From CAWHOW01 sp963831005 (lineage in GTDB: Bacteria > Bacteroidota > Bacteroidia > Bacteroidales > CG2-30-32-10): DNA of 64,000 bases. The position numbers and the translations under genes are program-made. The stretch spans positions 1-64,000 of the forward strand of contig CAWHOW010000007.1 of assembly GCA_963831005.1 (NCBI GenBank). The letters are read 5' to 3'. Under the pieces are notes generated by a model that worked only from the letters and a program-made list of their open reading frames with translations, was not told the origin of the DNA and did no database searches. Positions 54,541-64,000 of this stretch are shown here, piece by piece (the first letter of the stretch is position 1; each line of letters begins with the position of its first letter).

Positions 54541-56059
54541 ACCTAACAATTTCCGTTGGAAGCAAATTCATCATGATAGGACAGTTCATGCAATTGTGGT
54601 CAACACGTGAAAGCAATTTTCTTTGACGTACTTTTCGAAATTTCTCATTAAAGAAAATCGAATAAAGGGTGTTATCTTCATCTAGATTGCCCATGGAATC
54701 ATTGTAATAAGAACAGGGAAGAATTTTTTGCTGATCAACGATCATGATCTCATTGAAAGGGCGTAAACATGAAGCACCTGAAAGAAAAGCAAAATCAGAA
54801 TCTTTACCGCTAAGGGATATAAACTCTTTGCAGTTTGTGATCTCTTCTGTCTGAAAATCCGGGAGCACACTATTAAAATCAGAAAGATCACCATCAGGAA
54901 TATTCTCAGTAACCCATGTGCCTACAGTATTAAAAGGTTCAGGCAACCTGACCTTCATATTGTACTTCTTCCCTTCTGCAATTATAAGCGGCCTGAAATA
55001 GTTATATTTTTCTTTATTGTTTGCAAGCATTTCTTCATGCTCACTGAAAAATATATTTCCAACCAGATGACGGAAATCGATAATATCAATACCCAGTTCA
55101 GCGCAAAGCTGAACAAATGCAGGGGCTTCATGGATATTGGAATTCATCAGTACGAAATCCATGAACATCACAGGGAAGTTCCTTTTATACATCAACTTCA
55201 GGTTATGCAAAGCCTTGATATTACCTACAATTTTACCATAGTCAGCTCCAGCCCTTATCCTCTCTAGTGTTTGCCGGGTTGTTCCATCCAATGACAAAAT
55301 CACATGTGTGATATTATTTTCTATAATTACCTTTCTGATTTTAGAATCCATCAGCATTCCGTTGGTGCATATTGCAATTTCCATGTGTGGATAATTATCA
55401 TGCAACATGCTAACGATTTCAGAAAAGTGTTTCGACATTAAAGGCTCAAAACCGCATGATAGCATAATGTGCTTAACAAAAGGTCCAATATCTTTCAGAT
55501 AATGTTTTAATTGATCCGCAGTTATGTTTTTTGCTTGGCGTGAATAAATGTCCTTTTCCTTGTAATGACACATGATACATCGCAGGTTGCACTTATTCGT
55601 AATGTCCATCCTTATAGTCAACCAGGGATGTTTTTTTAAGGTTTTGATCAGTTTTGTTTCGGTTTCTTTATAAATTGAACCAGATTCATTTTTGTTATCA
55701 TCAATTTCTATTTCCTGTATGCCTGATGAATTTAGATCAATAGCAATGGCGACGTTTTTTGTTCTGCCCTCTGTTTTGACTTCCACTTCCAAAATAAATT
55801 CATTCTTTAGATCGATAAATTCTTTAGAAGCCATAATTGAAAATCCACATTTATCGCTGTCCGAATATCTTTTGAAATGTTTAATAACATCGGGCCGTGG
55901 CAGGCCATATTCAACTACAAAATCTCCCGATAATAATTCAGGTATCTTGACACTAATAATATTATTAGAGCAAAACAACCAGCCTATGACCTGATCAACA
56001 TTGTCAGCCTTGTGTGCCTGATCAGGATAATCTATGCAATAGAGAAAAGTGAGTACCAT
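54539..56059 (-). CDS. radical SAM protein with SPASM-like C-terminus
   Basis: 506 residues from ATG 56059. Residues about 25-115 form a beta domain (VIGWLFCSN, GLPRPDVIKHF, CGFSI) of a kind often joined to glycosyltransferases. The radical SAM core begins near 145 with CNLRCIMC (Cys157, 161, 164), then LSCGFEPLMS and SLDGTTRQTLERIRAG. The C-terminal CLRPFNEIMIVDQQKILPC and CMNCPI supply extra Fe-S ligands. It may modify a sugar or peptide linked to the glycan locus. The substrate is unknown. Confidence 0.85.
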   Translation of the reverse strand: MVLTFLYCIDYPDQAHKADNVDQVIGWLFCSNNIISVKIPELLSGDFVVEYGLPRPDVIKHFKRYSDSDKCGFSIMASKEFIDLKNEFILEVEVKTEGRTKNVAIAIDLNSSGIQEIEIDDNKNESGSIYKETETKLIKTLKKHPWLTIRMDITNKCNLRCIMCHYKEKDIYSRQAKNITADQLKHYLKDIGPFVKHIMLSCGFEPLMSKHFSEIVSMLHDNYPHMEIAICTNGMLMDSKIRKVIIENNITHVILSLDGTTRQTLERIRAGADYGKIVGNIKALHNLKLMYKRNFPVMFMDFVLMNSNIHEAPAFVQLCAELGIDIIDFRHLVGNIFFSEHEEMLANNKEKYNYFRPLIIAEGKKYNMKVRLPEPFNTVGTWVTENIPDGDLSDFNSVLPDFQTEEITNCKEFISLSGKDSDFAFLSGASCLRPFNEIMIVDQQKILPCSYYNDSMGNLDEDNTLYSIFFNEKFRKVRQRKLLSRVDHNCMNCPIMMNLLPTEIVR

Positions 56060-56072
56060 AGGATTCAAGGCG

Positions 56073-56441
56073 TCAGGCGACAGTATGCTTAGGTTCAGGT
56101 TTAATTGACTTTATTAAGCCAGTGATAATTTTTGATATTTCAACTTTTTGATCAATCAAATCATCTCTTTTTGCAGAAGTAATATATTTTATCTTTTCAG
56201 CCAGATAAAGCATTGATTTTACCTCACTGCAAGAAGCCAGTGAAAAGTATAGAAACCTTGAAAAGTCAGCATCGGTTTTTCTGTCAAATCCTTCTGCAAT
56301 GTTATTTGATATTGAAACTGCCGCCCTGCAAAGCTGATCTTTGAAGCCATAGTCTTTTATACTATTACAAACCTGATACACAGACACAGCCAGATCCTGT
56401 GCTTTTTGCCAAGCTTTTATATCTTCAAATCTCAGTATCAT
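56073..56441 (-). CDS. four-helix-bundle protein (23S rRNA intervening-sequence type)
   Basis: 122 residues: FEDIKAWQKAQDLAVSVYQ, GFKDQLCRAAVSISNNIAEGFDR, FLYFSLASCSEVKSMLYLA and IITGLIKSI. These match the S23/four-helix-bundle family, which is frequent in Bacteroidota between polysaccharide genes and rarely inside rRNA. Function is unknown. It lies 13 bp upstream of the radical SAM start. Confidence 0.93.
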   Translation of the reverse strand: MILRFEDIKAWQKAQDLAVSVYQVCNSIKDYGFKDQLCRAAVSISNNIAEGFDRKTDADFSRFLYFSLASCSEVKSMLYLAEKIKYITSAKRDDLIDQKVEISKIITGLIKSIKPEPKHTVA

Positions 56442-56520
56442 ATTTTTGTTTTATATTAATACTCTTTACAACTGTTTACTGATCCCTATATACTGACACC
56501 TGTCCCCTGAATACTGACAC

Positions 56521-58665
56521 CTACTTCAACCCAAAGTTATGTACACCAAGAGAAAGATTTGGATTGTAACATGGGTCATTCTCCACATAGTTTTTCCATT
56601 TTTTCCTGAACAGGTTAACTTCTCTCACATGCTTTTTATATGATTCGCTTGTACTGTTAGGATGCCCGCGCGACATGGATTCATAATGATATAATTCGCA
56701 GTGTGGAACATAAAGATTGCGATAGCCAGCTTCGATCAATTTCAGGCAGAAGTCCACATCGTTATATTCGGTAGTGAAGATCTCATCGAAACCATTCACC
56801 TCGTCAAAAGCATCAGAGCGCACCATTATACATGCTGCTGTCAATGCCGAATACTGGTTCAGCATGTTCACGTAATTGAAATATCCCGGACCTTCACGGT
56901 CTTCACCAATCAGGACATGACCTGCACATCCGCCCAAACCGACTATTACTCCGGCATGCTGTATAGTATCATTGTTATATAACAATTTTGCACCGGCAAC
57001 ACCTATTTCTTTTCTCTGAACGTGTTCCATCATGGCTTCTATCCAGTCAGGCGATATTATTTCTGTATCGTTATTCAGTAATATGATAAACTCTCCTGAA
57101 GAATTTTTTCTGCCCAGATTGATAAGACGTGAAAAATTAAAAGCTTCTTTATCAAGAACACATTTGAATGAAATATTTGGTTTTTGTTTATACTGTTCTA
57201 TAAGGTCGAAGAAATCCTTCTGATCGCTGTTGTTATCAATAACAACAATCTCAAAATTCTTATATGTGGATTTAGTCTCGATGGATTTCAGGCATTTGCT
57301 GAGTAGATCAGCTCTGTTTCTGGAAGGAATAATGATACTGACTTTTGCATTTTTATTTTTCAAACCGAAACGGATGCTGTATCCTCTGAAACTATCTAAG
57401 AAGTCAACCGTAGCTTCCATTCCCCTTCTCGACATTGCTTCAGCAAGAGCCATTTGTGCTGCACGATATGCATAAGGTTTTACAGCTTCGCTCATTGCAG
57501 CGCTTCCACTGTGAATACGCCAATGATAAAGAACTTCCGGAATATGAATGACATTATTATACATTTCCGAATATCTTAGCAGCAAATCATAATCCTGGCT
57601 GCCTTCAAAACCAACACGCCAGCCACCTACATCCCTTATTTGTGCTGTTTTATATACACAAACATGTCCCAAGTAATTTCGTGAAAGAAGGTTTTCTGGA
57701 CTCCAGTCGGGTTTGAAATGAGGTTCTGAATGCATGCCCCACTCGTCTATCTTGTCTTCATCAGAATAAATAATATCTGCACCACCTGTTTTATTTATTG
57801 CAAGAGCCATTTCATAAAGGGCATCATTACTCAAAATATCATCATGATCCATTAAAACTGAATATTCACCTGTTGCCAGTTCAAGCGCTGAATTAGAAGC
57901 CCTGGAAATATGCCCGTTCTGTTCACGAAACACCGCTTTTATTCTTTCATTTGTCTTGCAGTATCTCTCAATAATTTCTCTAACCTCGGGATCGGTAGAG
58001 TTATCGTCGGCAATACAAAGCTCCCAATATTCATATACCTGACCGCAAACTGAATCAAGCGTTTTAACGAACAGGTCGATACGGGGATTGTAAACGGGCA
58101 TGATGATGCTGAACAATGGCTGGTGAGCAAGGCCTTTGATATTTCTTTTGTATTGCTTAATGATGTCCTTATTCAGTTTTTTCTTAAGAAGATATTGAGA
58201 ATAATTGGCGGTAGTGGCAAGATAATTTTCTGCAACCTCTATGATCATTACTTTCCTGGTTTCAAAAAGCAGATAAAGCGAGCGAAACACTCTTGTAAGG
58301 AACAACCTGAAAAGCCTGCCCCCGCGCTTGAATACATAATTAATAAGAATTGAAAGGAAATTACGTTTCTTACCCTTCTTAAAATTTGACCTGAGCCTGT
58401 TAAGATATAGATAAAAATACTTGCGGAATTTTACGAGTTTGCTGTTTTCCAGTTCTGCAAGTCTCTTTATCAGGATATCCATACTTCTAAAGACCGTGGC
58501 GAGTTGTTTATTCAATTCGTCAATTTCCTTTGAAGCACTTTTAAACCGTTTTTCCCAATAACTCCCCTCACCATCGGTATTCAGCGAGCTGGTCTGTTCA
58601 TCCTGAATGGTTTCTTCCAGAAGTAAATCCGGCTTATCGTCTATCTTATCTTTGCTCCGAGCCAT
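56521..58665 (-). CDS. glycosyltransferase with two GT2 domains
   Basis: 714 residues. A coiled-coil-like N-terminus (KEIDELNKQLATVFRSMDIL), a basic region, then GT2 domain 1 (SIIMPVYNPRIDLFVKTLDS, ADDNSTD, MDHDDIL) from about 190 and GT2 domain 2 (VSIIIPSRNRADLLSKCLKS, VIDNNSD, LLNNDTEII) from about 450 to the end. Such double enzymes extend O-antigen-like chains, sometimes alternating two linkages. The start is ATG 58665. The ABC exporter genes lie upstream on the same strand. Confidence 0.93.
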   Translation of the reverse strand: MARSKDKIDDKPDLLLEETIQDEQTSSLNTDGEGSYWEKRFKSASKEIDELNKQLATVFRSMDILIKRLAELENSKLVKFRKYFYLYLNRLRSNFKKGKKRNFLSILINYVFKRGGRLFRLFLTRVFRSLYLLFETRKVMIIEVAENYLATTANYSQYLLKKKLNKDIIKQYKRNIKGLAHQPLFSIIMPVYNPRIDLFVKTLDSVCGQVYEYWELCIADDNSTDPEVREIIERYCKTNERIKAVFREQNGHISRASNSALELATGEYSVLMDHDDILSNDALYEMALAINKTGGADIIYSDEDKIDEWGMHSEPHFKPDWSPENLLSRNYLGHVCVYKTAQIRDVGGWRVGFEGSQDYDLLLRYSEMYNNVIHIPEVLYHWRIHSGSAAMSEAVKPYAYRAAQMALAEAMSRRGMEATVDFLDSFRGYSIRFGLKNKNAKVSIIIPSRNRADLLSKCLKSIETKSTYKNFEIVVIDNNSDQKDFFDLIEQYKQKPNISFKCVLDKEAFNFSRLINLGRKNSSGEFIILLNNDTEIISPDWIEAMMEHVQRKEIGVAGAKLLYNNDTIQHAGVIVGLGGCAGHVLIGEDREGPGYFNYVNMLNQYSALTAACIMVRSDAFDEVNGFDEIFTTEYNDVDFCLKLIEAGYRNLYVPHCELYHYESMSRGHPNSTSESYKKHVREVNLFRKKWKNYVENDPCYNPNLSLGVHNFGLK

Positions 58666-58742
58666 TAATTGCAAAGTTATTAAAGTATAACAAACTAACT
58701 GAAAATATCTTTAAAGGAAATGCTCCCTGTATGCTCTCTATA

Positions 58743-59477
58743 TTAAAATAAACTGCTGTATACATCTGTTGCTTCTTTTGAACTTCCGTTAAATATCGTT
58801 TTACCATCTTTCAGACAAATCCCCTTTTTACAAATTGATCTTACTTCATCAGGACTATGTGAAATAAAAAGTAAGGTTGCGCCATTTTTAATTATTTCAT
58901 GTATCCTGGTAATACATTTATTTTGAAAACCCTTATCACCTACGGCAAGCACTTCGTCTATCATTAGCAGTTCCGGTTGCGATGTCATTACACTACTGAA
59001 TGCAAGACGGGCAAGCATGCCGGTCGAGTACATCTTAGTTGGCATCTTCAGTTGTTCTTTTGTTAACTCTGCAAAATCGGTTATTTTTTCAATCATTTCC
59101 TTTCGGGTCGACTTACTATAATTACCTGAAAGAGCAAGTGCAATCCGGATATTTTCATATCCGGAAAGTTCAAGCTCAATACCGGCGCCAAGACTTAACA
59201 GAGGAGATATAGGAACTTTAACATCCACTGTGCCGGTTTCAGGTTTGATGATACCTGCAATTGTCCGCAACAGAGTACTTTTGCCGCTTCCATTCGGCCC
59301 CAGAATGCCGACAGAATCACCTTTCTGAATTTCAATGTCAATATTATATAAAACCCTTTTCTTTTGAAAAGGAGAAATAAACGAAGCCTTTAAGACAAAA
59401 TCCTTTAAAGAATGTACCCCTTTCCTGCTTTGCAGATAGCTTACGGAAACATTATTTAGTTTAACAACATACTCCAT
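58743..59477 (-). CDS. polysaccharide ABC exporter ATP-binding protein (Wzt/KpsT-like)
   Basis: 244 residues. Walker A GILGPNGSGKSTLLRTIAG, signature YSTGMLARLAFS, Walker B ELLMIDEVLAVGD and the H-loop FISHS. It lacks the C-terminal carbohydrate-binding domain of long Wzt proteins. An N-terminal extension of 30 codons overlapping the permease was rejected: MEYVVKLNNVSVSY at 59477 is the natural start, 5 bp after the permease stop. It powers export of an undecaprenyl-linked glycan. Confidence 0.93.
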   Translation of the reverse strand: MEYVVKLNNVSVSYLQSRKGVHSLKDFVLKASFISPFQKKRVLYNIDIEIQKGDSVGILGPNGSGKSTLLRTIAGIIKPETGTVDVKVPISPLLSLGAGIELELSGYENIRIALALSGNYSKSTRKEMIEKITDFAELTKEQLKMPTKMYSTGMLARLAFSSVMTSQPELLMIDEVLAVGDKGFQNKCITRIHEIIKNGATLLFISHSPDEVRSICKKGICLKDGKTIFNGSSKEATDVYSSLF

Positions 59478-59482
59478 ACTTG

Positions 59483-60238
59483 CTATAGGTTTGAAATGAA
59501 TCCATTCCTTGTTTTCCTGTAAATCAGAAATGCCAGAACAGCAGTAACTAAAGTTATCATAAGACAACGACCTACATAGTGCATTTCGGGAGCCTGACCT
59601 TGATAAAGAACATTTCTGACTATTTCCATAAAATGAAACAAAGGATTATATTTTACAATAAACTTAAACCGTTCGGGAACTATCTTAAATGAATATGCAA
59701 TAGGAGACAGATAAAATAATGCAGGGTTGATCGTGTTCCACAATATCCCTACATCCCTGAAAAATACATTCAGTGAACCAAGGATAATTCCAACGGAAAA
59801 AATAAAAACTGAAAATAAGAGGATCACAGGTATGATATATAATAAATTTAAAGTGAGATGCAAGCCCATAAAACACATGATGACCATGAACGGGATCAAT
59901 CCAAGAAGAAAACTGACAAGTTCGCTGCCCAATTCAGTCAGTGGATAAATTGTTTTCGGAATATTGAGTGCTTTTATCAAATGCGTATTCTTGATAAAAA
60001 CGGAACTAAGCTGGTTTGTAACACCAGAAAAATATATCCAGAATACAAGACCGCTTAGCACATACAATGGATAGTTTTCAATAGCAGGAAATGCAGCAGA
60101 AAAAATCGCCAGAAAAATAAGAAGGTATAAGAAAGGATGAAGGAGGCTCCATAAAAACCCCAGAGCAGAATGCTTGTATTTTAGCTGCAGATTTTTATAA
60201 ATCAGAAAAAGGATAATATACTTTTTATTTCCGCGCAT
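59483..60238 (-). CDS. polysaccharide ABC exporter permease (Wzm-like)
   Basis: 251 residues with six predicted membrane helices. The N-terminus YKNLQLKYKHSALGFLWSLLHPFLYLLIF is the ABC-2 polysaccharide exporter motif, with VFFRDVGILWNTINPALFYLSPIAYSF and NPLFHFMEIVRNVLYQG near the end. It forms the inner-membrane channel with the ATPase encoded downstream. The start is taken at ATG 60238. Confidence 0.93.
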   Translation of the reverse strand: MRGNKKYIILFLIYKNLQLKYKHSALGFLWSLLHPFLYLLIFLAIFSAAFPAIENYPLYVLSGLVFWIYFSGVTNQLSSVFIKNTHLIKALNIPKTIYPLTELGSELVSFLLGLIPFMVIMCFMGLHLTLNLLYIIPVILLFSVFIFSVGIILGSLNVFFRDVGILWNTINPALFYLSPIAYSFKIVPERFKFIVKYNPLFHFMEIVRNVLYQGQAPEMHYVGRCLMITLVTAVLAFLIYRKTRNGFISNL

Positions 60239-60374
60239 TACTGAAATTTGAAACAAAATAAAACAAATTTTAAACATATATCAATAAATAATAGTAGTGG
60301 GGCTTGCTATTTATTATCTTAAAGCAGATTATTAACAAAAACAGATAACTTTGTCAATCTGAAAACCAGAGAAA

Positions 60375-61403
60375 ATGGTAAACGCAACGCAGTTATATAT
60401 CAATGGTAAATTCCTTTGCCAAAAGGGAACAGGTGTTCAGAAGTTAGCATTTGGTATTTCATTGGCATTGCAGAAAACGCATCCTGAGATTGTCGTTATT
60501 TGTCCTAAAGGGCAATTTGATGTGTGCGGATTAAAAATGAAGAGATATGGCTGGGGAAGCAGGTTTTCCTGGGAACAGTTATGGCTACCATTGTTTATTT
60601 TATTCCACCCTCACTCCATACTGATAAACTTTTGCAATAGCGCACCTTTATTGATAAGGCGACAAATTGTAACTATTCATGATCTTGCTTTTCTGAAGGA
60701 AAAAACATGGTTTAACTCTTCATTCAGACGATGGTACAAATTTCTTATTCCTTGCATTTGTAGGCGATCTCTTGAAATAATAACAGTCTCAAATTATATT
60801 AAGAAAGAAATCCTTAACGAATATTATGTTAATCCTGAAAAACTCAATGTAGTTCCGAATGGTGTTCCTGAAATGGAATTTGATGAAATAAATCCTTTTC
60901 CTTTCCGTTACTTATTTCTTACTGGAATATATAATCCAAGGAAAAACGCCACTTTTGTTATTTCGCAATTAGCTGAAATAAAAAAAAGAAATTATCATAT
61001 TGTTGGTGTTGGAGCGGATGAGAGATTATTCGGAAGTACAGAATTTAAACAGGATGAGAACCTTCATCTATTAAAATTTGTTGACGACAAAAAGTATTAT
61101 TCTTTAATGAAACATGCATCGGCATTGGTTTTTCCTTCCGAGTATGAAGGATTTGGCATACCTGTTCTTGAGGCGCTTGTACTGGGTACGCCTGTAGTTG
61201 TGCCTGATCTGGAAATATACAGAGAGTCATTTGGAGAACTTCCTATGTATTATGATGCTGGAAATGCAATCTCCTTCCTTGAAGCTCTGGACAAAATCAA
61301 TAATTATCAGTCTGACATAAATGAATTGTCGCATCTGAAAAATAAATATACTTTTGATAATGCCGCAGAGATATTGTCAGACATCATAAAATGTTATCAG
61401 TAA
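60375..61403 (+). CDS. family 4 glycosyltransferase
   Basis: 342 residues with a GT-B fold. HDLAFLKEKTWF and TVSNYIKKEILNEY occur in the N-lobe, NVVPNGVPEMEF, LFLTGIYNPRKNATFVI and the donor-binding VFPSEYEGFGIPVLEALVLGTPVVVPD (EGFG...E) in the C-lobe. It adds a sugar from a nucleotide donor. It is divergent from the ABC genes; TAACTTTG at 60346 is a -7-like element. Confidence 0.93.
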   Translation: MVNATQLYINGKFLCQKGTGVQKLAFGISLALQKTHPEIVVICPKGQFDVCGLKMKRYGWGSRFSWEQLWLPLFILFHPHSILINFCNSAPLLIRRQIVTIHDLAFLKEKTWFNSSFRRWYKFLIPCICRRSLEIITVSNYIKKEILNEYYVNPEKLNVVPNGVPEMEFDEINPFPFRYLFLTGIYNPRKNATFVISQLAEIKKRNYHIVGVGADERLFGSTEFKQDENLHLLKFVDDKKYYSLMKHASALVFPSEYEGFGIPVLEALVLGTPVVVPDLEIYRESFGELPMYYDAGNAISFLEALDKINNYQSDINELSHLKNKYTFDNAAEILSDIIKCYQ

Positions 61404-61425
61404 AAAACAATTAAGGGTTCACAGA

Positions 61426-62541
61426 ATGCCAAAAATAGCATTGGTACATGATTGGTTTAACGAACCTGGAGGTTCTGAAAAAGTTGTAAGAGAGATCCTT
61501 TATTGTTATCCTGATGCTGATGTTTTTTGTTTGTTTGATTTTTTTGACCAACATAACCGTGATATTTTCTTATCAGGTAAAAAGACCCATACCAGTTTTA
61601 TTCAGAATATTCCATTTGCAAGGCAACGATACAGGAATCTTTTTCCTTTATTTTCATTCGCGATAGAACGGTTTGACCTGAAGGATTATGATATTATCAT
61701 TTCATCTTCATCTTGTGTTGCCAAAGGTGTCAGGCGCAAGCCGGGTCAATTGCATATATCATACTGTCATAGCCCTGCGCGTTATGCGTGGGACCTGAAA
61801 GAAGATTATTTGAGAACAGTAAAAACTACATTTGCCAAAGGGGTTTTAAAATATTTTTTCGAGAGGCTCCGGAGATGGGATATTAAAAGCACTGACAGGG
61901 TCGATCATTTTGTTGCAAATTCACATTTTGTAAACAACAGGATCAAGCAATTCTTCGGGCGAGAAAGCACAGTAATTTATCCTCCTGTAAATGTCGAGAT
62001 GAAGGTACCTGCAAATGAAAGACATGATGTGTACATTTCGGTTTCACGCCTCGTAACTTATAAAAATATCGAACTTATCATTGAAGCATTTCGCAATATG
62101 CCGGAACTGAAACTCGAGATTGCTGGCGATGGCCCGCTTCGAAAGAAAATAATGAAGGCTCTTCCCTCAAACATAACTTACCTGGGTTATATCGACGATG
62201 AAACGAAACGCCGTAAGCTTTCGGAATCAAAAGCTTTTATTGCAGCAGCTACGGAAGATTTCGGGATATCTGTTGTTGAGGCCCAGTCGTATTGCACTCC
62301 CGTTATTATTCCATCAGTAGGAGGGTATAAAGAAACCGTGAACCAAAATACCGGGATATTTTTTCATAAAAAAACCGTTGAAGATTTGGTTGCAACCATT
62401 CGGGCATTTCATTCAAGCAACAGGATATTTATTAAAGAGGACTTTAAAGAGAATATAAAACCTTTTTGTGTAGAAAGGTTTCGAACCGAATTCAAAGCAT
62501 TCGTTGATGATAAAATTGACAAACATATTGCCGGAAAGTAA
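61426..62541 (+). CDS. family 4 glycosyltransferase
   Basis: 371 residues, GT-B. N-terminus IALVHDWFNEPGGSEKVVREI, YCHSPARYAWDLKEDY, NSHFVNNRIKQFF, then SVSRLVTYKNIELII and EDFGISVVEAQSYCTPVI (donor site). The HSPxRYAWD form is common in O-antigen mannosyltransferase-like enzymes. It starts 22 bp after the previous glycosyltransferase and overlaps the ligase-like gene. Confidence 0.93.
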   Translation: MPKIALVHDWFNEPGGSEKVVREILYCYPDADVFCLFDFFDQHNRDIFLSGKKTHTSFIQNIPFARQRYRNLFPLFSFAIERFDLKDYDIIISSSSCVAKGVRRKPGQLHISYCHSPARYAWDLKEDYLRTVKTTFAKGVLKYFFERLRRWDIKSTDRVDHFVANSHFVNNRIKQFFGRESTVIYPPVNVEMKVPANERHDVYISVSRLVTYKNIELIIEAFRNMPELKLEIAGDGPLRKKIMKALPSNITYLGYIDDETKRRKLSESKAFIAAATEDFGISVVEAQSYCTPVIIPSVGGYKETVNQNTGIFFHKKTVEDLVATIRAFHSSNRIFIKEDFKENIKPFCVERFRTEFKAFVDDKIDKHIAGK

Positions 62542-63799
62542 AACCAAAATCAGCCGGTTACATTTGCTGATAATTGTACTTTTCCTTGCATTATTTGCCT
62601 TTCCGTTGTATCCGCTGAAAGTTACGAATGTTATTTTAATGCTGGTTTCAGCATTAACGTTAATTGCATTTATTATAAAACCATTTCCTATTGGTAAAAT
62701 AGTAATTCGGAACCTGGTTTTTATTTTACCTTTTCTTCCATTTTTAGTGGAATTCTGCATTTCAGCATCCAATAACACAGCTCGGTTTGAGCTTGAACAA
62801 AAACTTTTCTTTTTTACTGCACCTCTTATTATCCCAATCCTACTGCAACTTACAGGGTTCAGGAATTTCAGGCTGGCTTTACTGATATTTGCTTTTTCGG
62901 TGAGTGCGCTGATAATATATTCAATTATCGCTTTGTCAATAAATGGAATACTTTTCTCTTCTACTGCATATGAAAATGGTGCCTACCTCCTCAGGCTGAA
63001 TTTTGAAAAAATATCAGGATTGCACCCCACTTATTATTCGCTTTTTGCAATATCTTCAGCTTGTTTTTTCTATCAGGCTTCCTTTTTTGTAAAGCGACTA
63101 GCCCGTTCTTCCTGTTTTATACTGGCTATAATGTTATTTATATCAGTCTTGTTCCTGGCAGCCCGCATAGCATTCATCACAGGGGCAATCTTTCTTTTCT
63201 TATTGATCATTGACAGTAAACTGGCATGGCAGCGAAAATTAATACTGGCGTTTTCAGCATTTGCCTTTTTGGTGATTGCATGTGTTGTGGTCCCTTCGCT
63301 CAAAAACCGCTTCAGCGAAATAGTATCTTGGAAAACAGATCAGACTGGCAATGCAGATTCTTTTTCACAGCGTACCATTATACTTGATTGTTCCCTGAAA
63401 GTATTTTCAGAAAACATAATATGGGGTACAGGAAGCCGTAATAGTCAGCAGCAGCTTAACAGTTGTTATTGCTCAAAAGGGTGGACATCCGGAGGTGAAC
63501 AATGTTTCAATTCCCACGATCAGTATTTATCAATGGGAATTAAATACGGACTGGTAATGTTACTGGTTTTTATAACATGTCTTTTTATCGTTTTCCGGAA
63601 AATATTTGTTTTGCCCGAAGGTAAATATTTCGGGCTAGCCATAATCCTTTTCTTTCTGAGTGAATCATTACTCGAAAGGCAGATGGGGGTTTATTTTTTC
63701 GGATTGATATCGTTGCTTTTGTATAATATGAATTATTCCAAGAACCTTGCTGAATCTTTAAAACAGACAGTTCCCACACCTAATTCTGCAATAATCTAA
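62507..63799 (+). CDS. O-antigen ligase/polymerase-like membrane protein
   Basis: 430 residues with about 10-12 membrane helices. A long periplasmic loop near 275-345 contains ENIIWGTGSRNSQQQLNSCY and FNSHDQYLSMGIKYGL, matching the Wzy_C/WaaL pattern (an H-N/D-x-Y-type motif). Such proteins join lipid-linked glycan to lipid A core or to proteins, or polymerise repeat units. With an ABC exporter nearby, a ligase role is favoured. ATG 62507 overlaps the previous gene by 35 bp. Confidence 0.85.
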   Translation: MIKLTNILPESKTKISRLHLLIIVLFLALFAFPLYPLKVTNVILMLVSALTLIAFIIKPFPIGKIVIRNLVFILPFLPFLVEFCISASNNTARFELEQKLFFFTAPLIIPILLQLTGFRNFRLALLIFAFSVSALIIYSIIALSINGILFSSTAYENGAYLLRLNFEKISGLHPTYYSLFAISSACFFYQASFFVKRLARSSCFILAIMLFISVLFLAARIAFITGAIFLFLLIIDSKLAWQRKLILAFSAFAFLVIACVVVPSLKNRFSEIVSWKTDQTGNADSFSQRTIILDCSLKVFSENIIWGTGSRNSQQQLNSCYCSKGWTSGGEQCFNSHDQYLSMGIKYGLVMLLVFITCLFIVFRKIFVLPEGKYFGLAIILFFLSESLLERQMGVYFFGLISLLLYNMNYSKNLAESLKQTVPTPNSAII

Positions 63800-64000
63800 A
63801 TATATAGGAAAACCGTTCGGAAAATAATTGATCACGTTGGAAAACCAGCCCTTCTAATTGAATTTTTTATTTTTCCGGCATATAATTTACTAAATTCAAT
63901 TACCTACCGGCATACATATTATGAAACCTGACAACTACCTCACCTCATTCTATTAGATACAATCCTTCTTTAATTAATTTAAAATAATTTATTTTTTTGA
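63800..64000. other. window end, no feature seen
   Basis: AT-rich downstream region with no ORF, repeat or terminator that I can support. Confidence 0.4.

Overview
The window is a low-GC chromosomal segment from a member of the phylum Bacteroidota, probably environmental. The evidence is four secreted proteins with type IX secretion (T9SS) type A C-terminal sorting domains, a small ribosomal protein of the THX family, a recF-DUF721 pair, and at least two promoters of the Bacteroidetes form (TTTG or TTG, about 18-20 bp, TAnnTTTG). No replication origin, CRISPR array, rRNA or prophage was seen. Genus-level placement is not possible from this sequence alone.

Layout. 0-5 kb: a 21-bp tandem array, a small fibronectin-like protein and three secreted T9SS-type proteins, the first frameshifted. 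5-10 kb: a membrane/TPR protein, a glycosyltransferase, a methyltransferase, a rhomboid protease and YqgE. 10.4-18.2 kb is housekeeping: an alternative D-glutamate peptidoglycan pair (MurL-like epimerase plus MurD-type ligase), THX, TrmH-like methylase, agmatinase-family hydrolase, HU, Fmt, RibH and a TPR protein. 18.2-19.2 kb is a gene-free block of dispersed repeats and two further 21-bp arrays. 19.3-23.1 kb has a DUF4238-like gene, an unknown gene and recF, each apparently carrying a single-base frameshift, then DUF721. 23.4-32.9 kb: a secreted lectin-like protein, FAH hydrolase, sugar transferase plus aminotransferase, PurC, PhoH, SAM hydrolase, TonB-like protein, another 21-bp array, a CtpA protease and DUF6485. 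32.9-34.8 kb: an IS982 element that splits a UPF0316 gene, then tRNA-Pro(TGG).

35.3-44.2 kb is one minus-strand block whose parts parallel the Gram-positive Dlt system: MBOAT acyltransferase, SGNH/AlgX-like protein, an internally duplicated membrane protein, a fatty-acyl-AMP-ligase-like enzyme, a carrier protein and a DUF2142-type membrane protein. 44.5-45.8 kb holds a second copy of the fibronectin-like family between a two-unit and a fourteen-unit 21-bp array. 46-49.3 kb is a T9SS beta-propeller gene cut by an IS3-family element. 49.3-51.7 kb is a compact type II restriction-modification-Vsr cassette preceded by an attC-like imperfect palindrome and bounded by short direct repeats. 51.8-64 kb is surface glycan assembly: a second MBOAT/SGNH pair, a radical SAM protein, a double-domain glycosyltransferase, a Wzm/Wzt-type ABC exporter, two further glycosyltransferases and an O-antigen-ligase-like protein.

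The signals that ordinary annotation does not explain are: (1) five sequence-unrelated tandem arrays that all use a 21-bp period, two of them next to the only two members of one small protein family; (2) the Dlt-like acyl activation and transfer operon; (3) two IS insertions whose excision in silico restores the host genes exactly; (4) four frameshifted genes in the first 23 kb, which are either decay or sequence error.
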